A DNA stretch of 64,000 nucleotides, from contig NW_020654080.1 of assembly GCF_003589595.1 (NCBI RefSeq), forward strand, positions 4,735,864 to 4,799,863. Direction: 5' to 3'. Every line of letters begins with the position of its first letter. The stretch's first letter is position 1. Positions 32,501-42,671 of this stretch are shown piece by piece. The notes beneath the pieces were generated by a model. It made no database searches, was not told where the DNA came from, and saw nothing but the letters and a program-made list of their open reading frames with translations. Position numbers and translations under genes: made by a program. The DNA is from Hyposmocoma kahamanoa. Taxonomy: Eukaryota > Arthropoda > Insecta > Lepidoptera > Cosmopterigidae.

Positions 32501-35461
32501 CCAACATTTCTCACCCCTCTAAAATTTATTTTTGTGACATAAAGTACCCTATGTCTTTCACAAAGGCAATGTTAAATATTCTTTATTTCATAGGTAAGCA
32601 AAAAAAAAGAAAATTATTTATTTCTCAAATTTTATGCATATGCATAATATAACACTTGAAATCGTCATACTGATTAAACTCTACTGTTTATTCGTAAAGC
32701 AGATTCTTCTGAGACGAATGAGTAAGAAACTCGAGGGGTTGCCCTTTTAAATATACATTTGGAAACATTTATCATTACGACATTTAATTTAAACATCTTA
32801 GATCGAGACTACGTGTAAGAGGTAAACGGGTCACCACCATGAATTTTTGTCATCCAAATACGCAGAAGCTACATAATAACTTTAGTATAAACTTTTTGTT
32901 TCACAATAGTTTTAAACCTTGTAAATGACAAATTTTGAATATGAATTGGAATCTTATTATAGACGCGTATACATTACCCCTTAAATGAATTTGTGACTTT
33001 AGGAAGACTACGTAGGTGTGAAAACGTATTTATAATATTAGTTTGGATTTTTTTTAACATATTTTTTCCATCTTCGTAACGTCTCCAACAACTTTTTGCT
33101 ACACAGGCAGCGTCATCAGCATGGAGCGTAATGGCTTCTGTTTGTACTGAGCAAAGAATATGGCGCGAGCTGGTAGCATTCCACTTCTCGCAACAGCAGA
33201 TTGATGGTGTGCTGAAGGGGAAAGACGACGGGGTAGATGTGGATTGGAAAAAGGTCTTCCATCAGCTTAGGAAGTAAGTTTTGACGTACTCAATATCCTT
33301 TATGAAAAAGTTTCGACGATTTGTTATTCAAGCGTAACAACAAATGATTTAAGTAGATTTTCCGTTAATACAGAGTACTCTGCTTATAAATGAAACTACA
33401 ATAGGTATTAAGGGGTCACACTTGATGGTGACTCGGTGTAATTAATACCACTATTACGATACGATGCCTCGCTTAAGGTGGGTTTCCATCGGCGCGGCGA
33501 GACAAGGATTGAAATTTATGTGACAAAATTTGGATCTGTTGCAAGATTATGGGGTGCGTAGTATTTGAGATTAAAAAAAATAGTTTCATCTGATTCTTCT
33601 ACAGCGCGAGCTCGCGCCAGCTATTAATGGCATTTTTAGGTAGAAAGATTTCAATTTTCGTTTCGTCTCGCTCGCCGCTGGAAAACCACCTTTATGGGCC
33701 GCGGATGTACCCCAAAGAGATTCTAAACCTGACCTGTACATTTTATAAAATCTCAGAATAATTTTGTGGCCTTCTCGAAAATTCAAATTTCTTCATGATT
33801 TTAATACGTAATTCCATCTACAGGTTGTACGGATTGCGTGAAGACACGCAGTTCGCAGAAACGTTGTCGTTGTGTCGCCACTGCAAGTGTCTGTTCTGGC
33901 GCTCGCTGGGACATCCCTGTATAGCTGACCAGGTAAATTCATATCAAAATAGTTACAATTATGGCGGATTGACAGGTAATTTCTATAACAACAACAACAA
34001 CATAATCATGAAGACACGTAACCTCTTTTTGTAGTGAAAAGTTTTATTTAAAATTAACCCAATATAAAATTGTTGAAAAAGATTAACAAAGTTGTTAGTT
34101 AATAGTATTGATGTCTTAAATCAATTAATCATACAATTATTTCATACAACGCTGACATGATCATACACGACCACGGAACAATAACGAAAATAAACACTAT
34201 CGAAAAAACATGGCGGCCAAAAAACTAAGACTTGATAATAACCAGAGAACTAAATAACCTAAACATCAAGGAATCTATACACGAGTGGATAATACATCTC
34301 TCATATTTATGTGTTTTGTGTATGTCCTTAGAATAATAACGCATAAAATGATAGTTTCATATCAAACGAACTGTCACAAGTGAGGCAAAAATCTAATTCA
34401 TGTAGGCTAGTTTTAGTAGTAGGTTAATTTTCGGTTGTAGTGAATATTTATATAAAAATACAAGTTGAAACGCGTTACTTCTTTGTGGAATGTGATGTTA
34501 GTATCTATTTTATGTTTGTCTGACGTATTTTTACACTCACTTACGCACATTTCGTCATTTTTAGCTAAAATTCTTGATCTGTTCGCGGTGCAAGTTGACC
34601 TTGAGCATTGAAGGCCCGCCCGCTCGTGTAGGTAAATTGGGCGCGCTTCAATTTGCCTCACTTAGCGTGTGCGGACTGGATTTCTATGCGTTATTATTCT
34701 AAGTGTATGTCCATTATTTTAATTTAAAAAAGTTTTGTAATTGCGAGTAAATATATGTAAAAATGTATTTTGTTTTGATGCCTTTTCATTTTAATCAGAC
34801 CGGGATTTCAAAACGAGGTACTATCTACTCTTAAATGTATTAGTTCATTGAATTTTAGGTAATATTATAAATATAATAAATAATAATATTAATGCAAACC
34901 ACTCTAATCCAAACTATAGTTAAAAAAGTTATCAATTTAAATACCTTATTTTTAATTTACCAAACATTCCAATTTACGCTTTGTAGGATTTGCAAAATAC
35001 TTTATTTTAACAATATAAATTCTTTACCAAGTAAAATTTATTAATTAAAATGTAATTACAAATAAATAATAAAGATAAGTTAACACGTATTTCTAGTCGT
35101 TCGTGACCATAAGCCCGAAACGTTAGTTTGTTTGAGAAAACAAATATACGCGATTTACATCCGAAAAATAGTTTCATTACTTATGTAACAATCGCGACTA
35201 CCTAAAGTTATTTTGACAATTCTTATTCCATTAATACTTGAGTTATTCTACAAGATACTGGATACAGAATAAATGTTCATGCAATAAACCCCCTTTTAAA
35301 TTCCACATACTATACCTTTACAAGGACATTGACAATGTTACTATTTTTTTTGCTTTCTTTTCCAGTGTCCTGAATACCGTGAACGGCTAAAGGAAGCCGG
35401 TGGCCCTCTGCCCCCGCACCCCGTGCCCCCCGCAGCGTTCCTCAAATTCTTCAGTCTCTAA
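29480..35461 (+). CDS. Fbxo32: F-box only protein of the FBXO25/FBXO32 (atrogin-1-like) family, 5' end missing
   Basis: It is the substrate-recognition subunit of an SCF (SKP1-CUL1-F-box) ubiquitin ligase. Seven coding exons join in frame: 29480-29570, 30322-30511, 31422-31603, 32241-32333, 33107-33273, 33824-33932 and 35366-35461 (TAA). All introns are GT-AG and all phases fit. They give about 308 residues; vertebrate members have about 355, so roughly the first 50-60 residues are missing. In order: GLSEAVRRLDF and RRFNYICALLELL, which align with the GEAFNRLDF / RRFNYVVRLLEL block of vertebrate FBXO32; the F-box LHDLPEECIREILLRI; a WRELVAFHF helix; LCRHC...CLFWRSLGHPC; and the C-terminal PP.AFLKFFSL, matching the family's FI-LFKF end. 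Introns hold a MITE, an S1 SINE and other repeats. FBXO25 and FBXO32 split in vertebrates, so one symbol cannot be chosen strictly. Confidence 0.93.
30322..30511 (+). CDS. Fbxo32: F-box gene, exon with conserved N-terminal helical block
   Basis: 63 codons plus one base: IAGFNGLSEAVRRLDFSSA, then VRRFNYICALLELL, then AQKLLLSMLEQLADQ. A second AG at 30327-30328 exists, but only the start at 30322 keeps phase 0 with the exon before. Confidence 0.92.
30703..30975 (+). repeat. 'ACCGACYTCAAAA' repeat in an F-box gene intron
   Basis: It runs from aatcgacttaacaag, through AATTCGACTGTATTTTTTT and GTGAACCGATTTTGATGATT, to CGAACTTTTGAGGTCGGTTTT. It matches 150-546 (+) and 27030-27310 (-). Confidence 0.65.
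31040..31315 (-). mobile_element. SINE family S1 in an F-box gene intron (-)
   Basis: The left edge AGAGCTCCTTGTGAAAGAGTTC is the inverted S1 tail. The right edge CACTTGGTCTCATGAAAAAAA is the inverted S1 start. It lies about 105 bases before the exon at 31422 and is antisense to the gene. Confidence 0.75.
31422..31603 (+). CDS. Fbxo32: F-box gene, central helical exon
   Basis: The acceptor is tcgtcag and the donor CGTGGG|gtaagt. It encodes AESKQNLNALRALLVAL, then RLGS-type and HHDHAIQRIHSIAQAI segments. These align with the vertebrate stretch from EDQQNIRLIRELL to METILHWQQQL. Confidence 0.9.
31745..31946. mobile_element. MITE with TCGATACCTCC ends (copy 1)
   Basis: The left end TCGATACCTCCAGTGGACAC faces GTGTTAATTGAAGGTATCGA at the right end, with a low-complexity T-rich/A-rich core. 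A second copy is at 55030-55275. Both are intronic. Confidence 0.65.
32241..32333 (+). CDS. Fbxo32: F-box gene, exon with the start of the F-box
   Basis: 31 codons in phase 0 after tttatttcag. LHDLPEECIREILLRIQDH is the first half of the SKP1-binding F-box; the motif continues in the next exon. Confidence 0.93.
33107..33273 (+). CDS. Fbxo32: F-box gene, exon with the end of the F-box
   Basis: AASSAWSVMASVCTEQRIWRE completes the F-box. FHFSQQQI and DVDWKKVFHQLRK correspond to YHFSERQI and LDWKKMYFKL of vertebrate FBXO32. Confidence 0.93.
33824..33932 (+). CDS. Fbxo32: F-box gene, Cys/His-rich exon
   Basis: EDTQFAETLSLCRHCKCLFW, then LGHPCIADQ. The C-x-H-C ... HPC pattern is typical of the FBXO25/32 C-terminal domain. 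Confidence 0.93.
34880..35210 (-). mobile_element. GCCCGAAACGT (PLE-like) element in the last F-box intron
   Basis: The left part (aaccactctaatccaaactatag ... ACATTCCAATTTACGCT) matches 17035-17125. The right part (AAGCCCGAAACGTTAG, ATATACGCGATTTACATCCG, ACAATCGCGACTACC) is the inverted end. It shows how the middle and the outer end of this family connect. Confidence 0.6.
35366..35461 (+). CDS. Fbxo32: F-box gene, terminal exon
   Basis: After tcttttccag it encodes CPEYRERLKEAGG, a proline-rich PLPPHPVPPAAF, and the family end FLKFFSL followed by TAA at 35459. The proline-rich linker replaces the serine-rich one of vertebrates. Confidence 0.92.
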   Translation, partial: CPEYRERLKEAGGPLPPHPVPPAAFLKFFSL

Positions 35462-35698
35462 ACGCGTAACATCGAAAATTTTGACTGTGAATTTAGTTTC
35501 AGGCCAACTATCGCATTGTTAAACCAGTGTGTTCAGTAAGTTAAGGACCGTTTAACTGCTAGTAAGTTAATGACGCTCGTGATTTGTTGCGTGGGTTTCC
35601 ATCACTTGACCCGCAAACCGCTGGAGGGCTGTGCTGTTGTCCATCATGTTGAACGTATGCTGTAATTTGTGAAAGTTTTGAAAAACTTCATTGAGGGG

Positions 35699-35704
35699 AA
35701 TAAA
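35699..35704 (+). terminator. Candidate polyadenylation signal of the F-box gene
   Basis: AATAAA lies 238 bases after the stop codon. It is the first canonical hexamer that I noted downstream. Other hexamers occur further on in the AT-rich region, so the true cleavage site is unknown. Confidence 0.35.
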
Positions 35705-35989
35705 TAATAGAAATAAAAATTTACTTAACATACTGGTAACAAAAATTAGAGCGTAATTCAATTTGAATTAAGTAAAGTATTACTTTTTGACTATTCTATG
35801 TGATGAACTTTATAATTTACAAAACATCCTGAATACAACTTTGTCAGGTTTCATTGCAGAGTATATCGTTACAAACATGTTTTTTTATGGGGACCTCACA
35901 TTAGTTTGCACCAAGTCTCTATAACATCATCAGCTTTTTGCTGATAGTCTCGTAACATCGCTGATATAACAACAATAAGCGTACCTATA

Positions 35990-36478
35990 ATCTCTTTTTT
36001 GAAGACGGAGTAAAATGACATTTGCAGGGTTGCCAGTTTTCATAAAATTTTAAATAGTTCTGTAGTTGTTGTCGATAGTTTTATCGATAGATTATGCGAG
36101 AAGATAAAATTTTTTACATTGAAATTGTGAATTTTACGAGGTTCTAATGATTGCTAATTGTATCGAGGTCAATTTTTAACTTTAAAAAAAAAACTTGTAA
36201 AATATGTCTCCTTTTTGTATTTTTCATAAACATAGTTCTAAATACAGTGTATGTATGAACTTACATAATTGACAATTCAAAAGAACTTAGAACAAGAAGT
36301 AACAGGATGAATAACGGATCGAGGATGATTCAAATGAAACAACTTCGGCCATTTATTCCCTTAGCGTGACCCAATATTCAGTCAATAGTCGATAGAATAT
36401 TTATCGACTGCAATCACTAGCGGGCAACACTTTTGCGCAATGAACAGTCATTTTACTCAGTCTTCAAAAAAGACAGAC
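35990..36478. mobile_element. MITE with TATA target duplication (copy 1)
   Basis: The left end CTTTTTTGAAGACGGAGTAAAATGACA faces the inverted TGTC..TTTTACTCAGTCTTCAAAAAAGAC. TATA is present on both sides (35986-35989, 36479-36482). Shared inner blocks (GCAGGGTTGCCAGTTTTC, TATGTCTCCTTTTTG, ATATTTATCGACTGCAATCA) tie it to 51597-52213. Confidence 0.72.
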
Positions 36479-36990
36479 TATACAATGTCACATTCCTAAA
36501 TACGTGCACCAGCTGAAGATGTCATTAAAACAGCTGGGTGCTAATTTATACAATGATTCTATTGCTTCAAAAGTTAATGTACAACTTTGTTTTTAGGGTG
36601 TGCTTGTAAAATAAATAATAAAAAGAGAGTATTCACAATCATCTTCCAAATGATTCGATCGAATCCGAACTGAAATAGATCTCAGGCTAAGGCCTATATT
36701 TGAAAAGGTTTATTAATCTGTGTTGAAGTTATAGCACATATTTCTAAACCCCTACGGCGTGTCTCTCTCCTACCTCTTATAATTGCCGATTCGGCGTTGG
36801 AATTGCTATGCTGGTTAGCTAGTACAGGAGTGAGTAGATATACAAAACCAAGTATTTCAACATTAGAGCGACAAAAACCGGGGTATCTGATCCGATAAGT
36901 GAAGGAACGTCCTTAAGGTCGATTTATAGTTCGTGTAGAGTAAACTTGCAGAATTTTAGAACTTAACCGGGCGAGTAACTTGTTACTACC

Positions 36991-38136
36991 TTTTTTTCGT
37001 GGGGAATTCCTCCTAGGATACGTCTCCGCCGCGGGCCAGCTTGACATCTACCGTCTAAAACCTCACGGTGGCTTTCTCGGGTGCTCTAGTGGGAAGGATC
37101 CAGGATCCGCTTTACTTTTAACTTGGACCGCGTATGCCGTGGAGCACACGGGTCCAAGATCGCTTCCTGACCTGAGTCCCTTTCTGGTCCGGCCACGAGT
37201 CGACGTCGCAGATGAAGCTGAGGCGAGCGATATGAAGGAATCGGAATCCTCCCCACCGCTCCCCCAGTAACGCTCGGTGCCGGTGTCCTAGGACGCGCGA
37301 ACCTTCCCGAATCATCTCATGTGGGCGGGCGCTTAGCCCGCTCCTCCGTGCCATGCCAAGGTCGTTGGTAGCTTCGGGTGCCTTCTGGGTTCCCGCCGAC
37401 ATCACCTCCAATTCGACTACACATGCACGATCGGTGTCCAGTGCTATCGCCAGGTCGTGTTCACGGGTATCAACGGCAGACCCCCAAAGTACGGGGGCTG
37501 CCACCCGCCAAAGCGGATGGGCGAGATTAATTTTCAAAACTTCAAAACTTGCCTTGTTCATTGGTTTTGGGTTTTTAAGGTGTTCCACTCCCCTGTGGGA
37601 CTCTCTAACAACTGGATACCCTCCAGTCATTCATTCCTTCGCCGGGCGTCGGAACTTGGGATTGCTGTGATTTTTACAGAGGTTTTCTTCCTTGCGGCCC
37701 TCCTCTCAATGAGGTGAACCCCTGGTCCCGCTGAATGCGGGATTAAGGGTTCGGGCAACCCGTCGGCTAAGGCCAAACTTCGTCGTAGGACAGACAGGAC
37801 ATCGCGCAGTGCAAAAGGTGACAAAACCTTCTGCTTGTGGAGCAAATATATGCTCCTCACCTCCGTTAGACAGATCCGTCCCGTGCTTAACGGTACCTAC
37901 CATATCTGGCACGCGTACCTCGCGACAATGCGTCGCGAGGTACGCGTGCCAGATATGGTCCTTGTCCCATCTCCGCGGGCAGATGTTCAGGCTAAGCAAC
38001 CGCCTGGCCTCTCCACTGTGCCCTCTGCTAATCAGTGACACGCGGAAGGGCCCTCCGTTTGCTTCTTAGCTTCACTATAGGCTGAATTGCCTGCAGACAA
38101 TGAGCCCCCCACCACGACGTCGGGCAAGACGGGGGG
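36991..38136 (-). mobile_element. GC-rich retroposed unit, 1.15 kb, with 14-bp target duplication
   Basis: AACTTGTTACTACC (36977-36990) and AACTTGTTACTGCC (38137-38150) flank a GC-rich block that begins, on the minus strand, at CCCCCCGTCTTGCCCG and ends in a short poly-A (T7 at 36991). This is the mark of target-primed reverse transcription. Two minus-strand frames (37860-37627 and 37630-37118) overlap by ATGA; the second has 170 codons. I recognise no reverse transcriptase, and neither frame is proven to be coding. It is best called a non-autonomous or truncated non-LTR retroelement. Confidence 0.6.
37899..37959. repeat. Perfect 28-bp hairpin inside the retroposed unit
   Basis: The left arm 37899-37926 and right arm 37932-37959 are exact reverse complements over 28 bases, with the 5-base loop AATGC. 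The arms contain GGCACGCGTACC and CGCGAC. It is strikingly intact next to its surroundings. Confidence 0.9.
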
Positions 38137-38150
38137 AACTTGTTACTGCC

Positions 38151-41100
38151 TATAGTATCTAAACAAGATACTTGCAAGTTGACAGCTCACTTACGTAAAC
38201 AAAGTGTTAGTCGACCCTTGGATAAAGATGAGGATGAAAGTTGTTGCAACATTTTTTTATTTGACTATGATCAAAGGAAGGGTAATGTTCTTAAAAATGT
38301 GTCCAACAGACTCGACCAGTGATTATTATAGTAAAAAAAGTGTTAGGATGTTATAAAACTAATAATTGTCTATCTACAAGTTTTTTCAAAAATAATAATC
38401 GAAATATGTTCTTATTTTGAAACGCTAATTTTATCCTGTTAATTTTTTTTTATTATTTTGACATTTAGAAGGAATTGTTTAGATTTCTTGTAGGTACTAG
38501 TTGTGATGATGCTGAGTTGGCGTAATTGCGTCATAACCGCAAGTGTATCAATCACCCTTATAAATTACATAGAAAAAAAAGGAACAGGTACAACGTATTT
38601 ATGTGGTCTATGTGGTCTGTGGGTACAACTATTGCAATTAATGCAATAAACCAGTGAAACATGACCAGTGAAATTAACTAATGCTAGAAATCAATTAACC
38701 AAAAAAAATTATCCAGGCTTTGATTAAATTTAGTTTTAAGTTAAAATTAAGCTTTGTTTTGTTCACCTAGTTTTGTTTGTGCACTAATGCTTAAAAAATA
38801 TAAAATTAATGCTTTAAAAAAAAACTATGTGATATTTCCAAAATTTTTATCGAAATAAGTGTGTTATTTCATTACATTATACATAATGTAGCAAATATCT
38901 TGATTCTCATGAAGTTTGGCGCCTTCGTACCAAGTAAGTACTTCTATGTATTACTTCGCCCACGTCCTCAATATCACTTCCTTGCTAAAGACCCCCGCTC
39001 TGTATACCAAAGCTTCATTTGATTGACCATGTCATCAGAAAGTAAAATAAGGAATATTAAAATTGTCACTTGTATTATAGTTTACAGTTCCAAATTTTCT
39101 GTATGGCATATTCATATGAGGGACTACGCCGCTCAGTGTTGCCGCTTCATTTACAAACATTTGTTCTGGTGGCGCCATCTATATTCTGCCACGACATAAT
39201 ATTGTGTAGTTACTGCAATTTGAATGGGATTAAGGTATTTGCCACATCTTTTAATCGATTTTTGAGTGTTGTTTGTTATGTTTTTCAACTGTATTATTAT
39301 TTAATACTTGGTCACATAACATTATAGTTATTATGTTCTAGAACATTTCTTTATTAGGTGCTGAAATTGAGAAATGATATAAATCCTATCGAATTATTTT
39401 ACTTATCTAATGTAGTGTGAAGATTCTAACAGTATTCAGTCCGTTCTTCATATATGTGTCTCAGATTGGTAACGGACCGGTCGTTGAGACCGATGGCCAG
39501 TTTTTCAACCAATAAACCAATTTTTTTTATTATTTTGACTCCGTCTGTGATCGATCCTTGCACCATAAACAGATTCGTGCTATAGTCTTAATAATGGTTG
39601 AAGATGATCCTCGGGGTAATAAAACAAACCATCCGATGCCTTACTTTTTCAAACTCGTATCTTACAGAGTGATTATTCGGTAGATGGCAAAACTTTCTAC
39701 CTATTTATTATAAATTTCTTGTCAAGGAATTTGGATAATTTAACTTTAAGAATAGGTAAAAGCTAGTGTGTAAATATGAAGGAAATGTGATGTCAAATCA
39801 GCCTGCAAAATTTGTATAAACAGTCCATTTTTGGAATTTCAGAGACTTTATGCTTTAAGATACGAGTTTGACAAAATAAGACGATGCTATCACAACATTT
39901 TGGCTAGAGACAACCCTAGTAACAGATTATCAACAATTCTGTGATCGTTAATGTAAACATGTAATGGTAACTATTATATGTCTAATTGAATTCTATCATC
40001 TCCCTGCGACATATAACATGACGTCATGATGAATATTATTTAAAAACTAAATCAATAACTATAAGGTTTCGTCGAAATTAAAATTAGTAAAAAATTCATC
40101 TAGTTAAGGAGAAGCAATATTTTAATACAAGAAAAAATGTTATTAGGCGTTATTCTTGAATGCTTGTTTCATATGAATACTGTTGTGTAAGATAACTTCT
40201 ATTTTAGGCCTAAATTTAGTTGTTGAATTGTCCATAACAGTAAGGGTATGCTGCTGCGGCTACAGTAGAGAAAAATTTAAAATAAACTATTATAAGTAAT
40301 GTGTCACATACTGTCGCAAATTTATAAACAAACACACTGCCAGAAAATTAGAACTATATTTTAAAATTATATGTTTAATGGTAAATTAAAAGATCTTTTT
40401 AAGTCGTAAAACAGAATTATAATTCTAAATTTAAGGTGTATTGGTGGCCATCTTTGAATTAGTACATCTTTTTACGGCTCTGAATAATTAAGAACCTGTT
40501 TGCATTGTATGCGTCACATTTTTCATTAATTTTAGACAAATGCATACTGTTACATCTTCGGTTAATATCATGTGAGATTAAGCGAGTGTCTATCTGACAT
40601 TGAAATTTAAAAATCTGCATACATAATACATGATGATGTCAGCAGTTAACTCATGCTATTAATTGATAATGTGGCGTAACTGCGCGGATTAGTGCGCGTG
40701 GACCTTTAGGCACATTGTACATCACAAATATATGAAAATAAAGTTACACTAAGCAGAAAGATGTTAAAACAAAGAACTCCTGTTTGTTTTTTAAAAAACA
40801 AGTCTTATCTTATTTGGTGAACAATTATTTGCACTAAACCTTGGAAGTGTTAGTGGCGTGGTTGAAATTGATGTAGTCGCAGCTAAAAAGAATTTATTGG
40901 TTATAAATTTATAATTTAAAATATCTAAATTAAAGATATTCTAAGTCTGATGTTCTGTCAAAACGTTTATTGTAATTTTACTGTGTAGTGTAGTTGTTGA
41001 TATTGTGATATTTTAAGATATAAACTTGAATGAGGTGGTATATCAAGTTTTTAAATACTACTGGTATTAACGAACCTTTAAAAATTCCGCGGAAATTATC

Positions 41101-42425
41101 GCGAATGCATTCCCGAGCTTGCGCGAGAATTCGATACAAAAATTCGCTTCCATTCCGTTTCGCCGCAATTTAAATTGACCCTGCGCTGGTGTGCGGCGCA
41201 CACTGTGTACTTAGTGTTGCATTTCCCATCAGGCATTTAAGTTTTGTTGCTTGTTATTTATAACAAAAAAGACAACCAAGCTACCCCACATAATCCCGTT
41301 TCCTTGCCTTTTCCTACAAATTGTGAGAAATGAATACAATAAAACTTTATTCCAAATATAAGTAAAAATAAAATTCTTTAGAAAACTTGATATACCTACC
41401 AGTAAATTAGTCCGAAGAAGCTAACACTAGTGTAGTATAAAGAAATGCAGCTTACTCACTGTTTTAAGTCATTTTAGTTAATCTGTGATGATTTTTGTTT
41501 TTGCAAAAGGAATTGTTTCTCACCTGTGTTCTCACTATTAGGTACTTTATATGGTATTTTGAAATAAAGTTATTTTGAATATGAAATTACTCCAGTTTTT
41601 ATTAAGTTTTGTGTTGTTAAAACCACTTGGCTAGGTTCAAATCGACCCCTACTACTAAATTATCGTATGTTGAAATTGTCAAGTTTACAGGCGAGCGTTT
41701 TAAAGTTTTGAATTCACTGAAATGAGTATAATTATAAAATAAATTGTGGTATGTAGTTCATCTAACCATATCTAGGATTTTATAATACTCTATGTGACCA
41801 ACGAGCTTTGCGGAATAAAACTGCAAAATTATAGTTACAGTTACAGAATTCAAAACTTTAAAATGCTCCCCTGCAAAATTTGGCAATTTCGACATACGAT
41901 ACTTTACGTAGGAGGGGTCTAAATGGACGGGCATTGGAATGTATGTGCAGATAACGCACGGTCATGTGAGCAGGTACACTGATAGTAGATTATAATTCTT
42001 GTTCATGAAGTGTTTTCTCCATGACTGTGCCACAGACAAAGGAAAACGAAAGTTTAATTTATTTAATATCATTAATGTTATTTTCAGTATACCTACACAA
42101 GTCTTTTGTTCATTATTTTTAGCAATCTGCCTCGTGTTATACTAAATAAAATTACTGTTAAGCAATGCATCATCAGCAAGGGCTCCAAGCAGTTTTTTAT
42201 GTGTTATATATGCTATTATTCTACCTAAATTAATTAATTTTACCGAAATGGGAAAATGGAGTAAAGAAACAATTAAATTAAAACAATTCTTATATTAAAT
42301 TAAAAAACATACTTCTGCACTTACGAAGTATAATACCCTATACAACATGTAGACACAAATCCGTGAATATTTATGCAGATACATTTCCTTGACCTACGTT
42401 TATGACACAAAATTCTTCAATTACT
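38151..42425. other. AT-rich intergenic region, nothing recognised
   Basis: About 4.3 kb between the F-box gene and the COMM gene. The open frames (for example 39070-39327) show no motif and low-complexity composition. Several AATAAA-type hexamers occur, so part could be a long 3' UTR. Confidence 0.45.
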
Positions 42426-42671
42426 TTATGCAAGTTCGCTTTTCACTTTTTCACAATGTCTCACTAAATCTTTCAATTTATACACCAAGTCCTGTATTTG
42501 CTGGCTCCCACAGGTAAATCGAACATCGTTGCCGTCGTCTGTCTTCAATATAATCGTGTATAATAAGTTATCGGAGCCTACTCCTGGAGTATTGGTGACG
42601 ACTTCCAGCTTCCATTCCACATCCACAATTTTCGGCAAAACACTAAGTTCAAGCGCTTTGTTAGGCTCCAT
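42426..42671 (-). CDS. Small COMM-domain protein (81 aa)
   Basis: COMM-domain proteins dimerise through this domain and assemble with CCDC22/CCDC93 into the Commander complex, which recycles membrane cargo from endosomes. The 81 residues are essentially only the domain: SVLPKIVDVEWKLEVV (with the conserved tryptophan), a TIILKTDDG strand, then FTCGSQQIQDLVYKLKDLV and a charged helix. An in-frame TAA lies two codons before the ATG, so this start stands if the gene is one exon. The length recalls COMMD6 (about 85 residues), while the FTC..QIQDLV.KLKD end is closer to COMMD3, so no symbol is given. A weak AG after ATGGAG leaves a last exon of a longer gene possible. No neighbour hints at its role. 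Confidence 0.72.
   Translation of the reverse strand: MEPNKALELSVLPKIVDVEWKLEVVTNTPGVGSDNLLYTIILKTDDGNDVRFTCGSQQIQDLVYKLKDLVRHCEKVKSELA

Noticed and set aside
39070..39327. 85-codon + frame
   Set aside because: Hydrophobic, low-complexity, no motif, no splice context.
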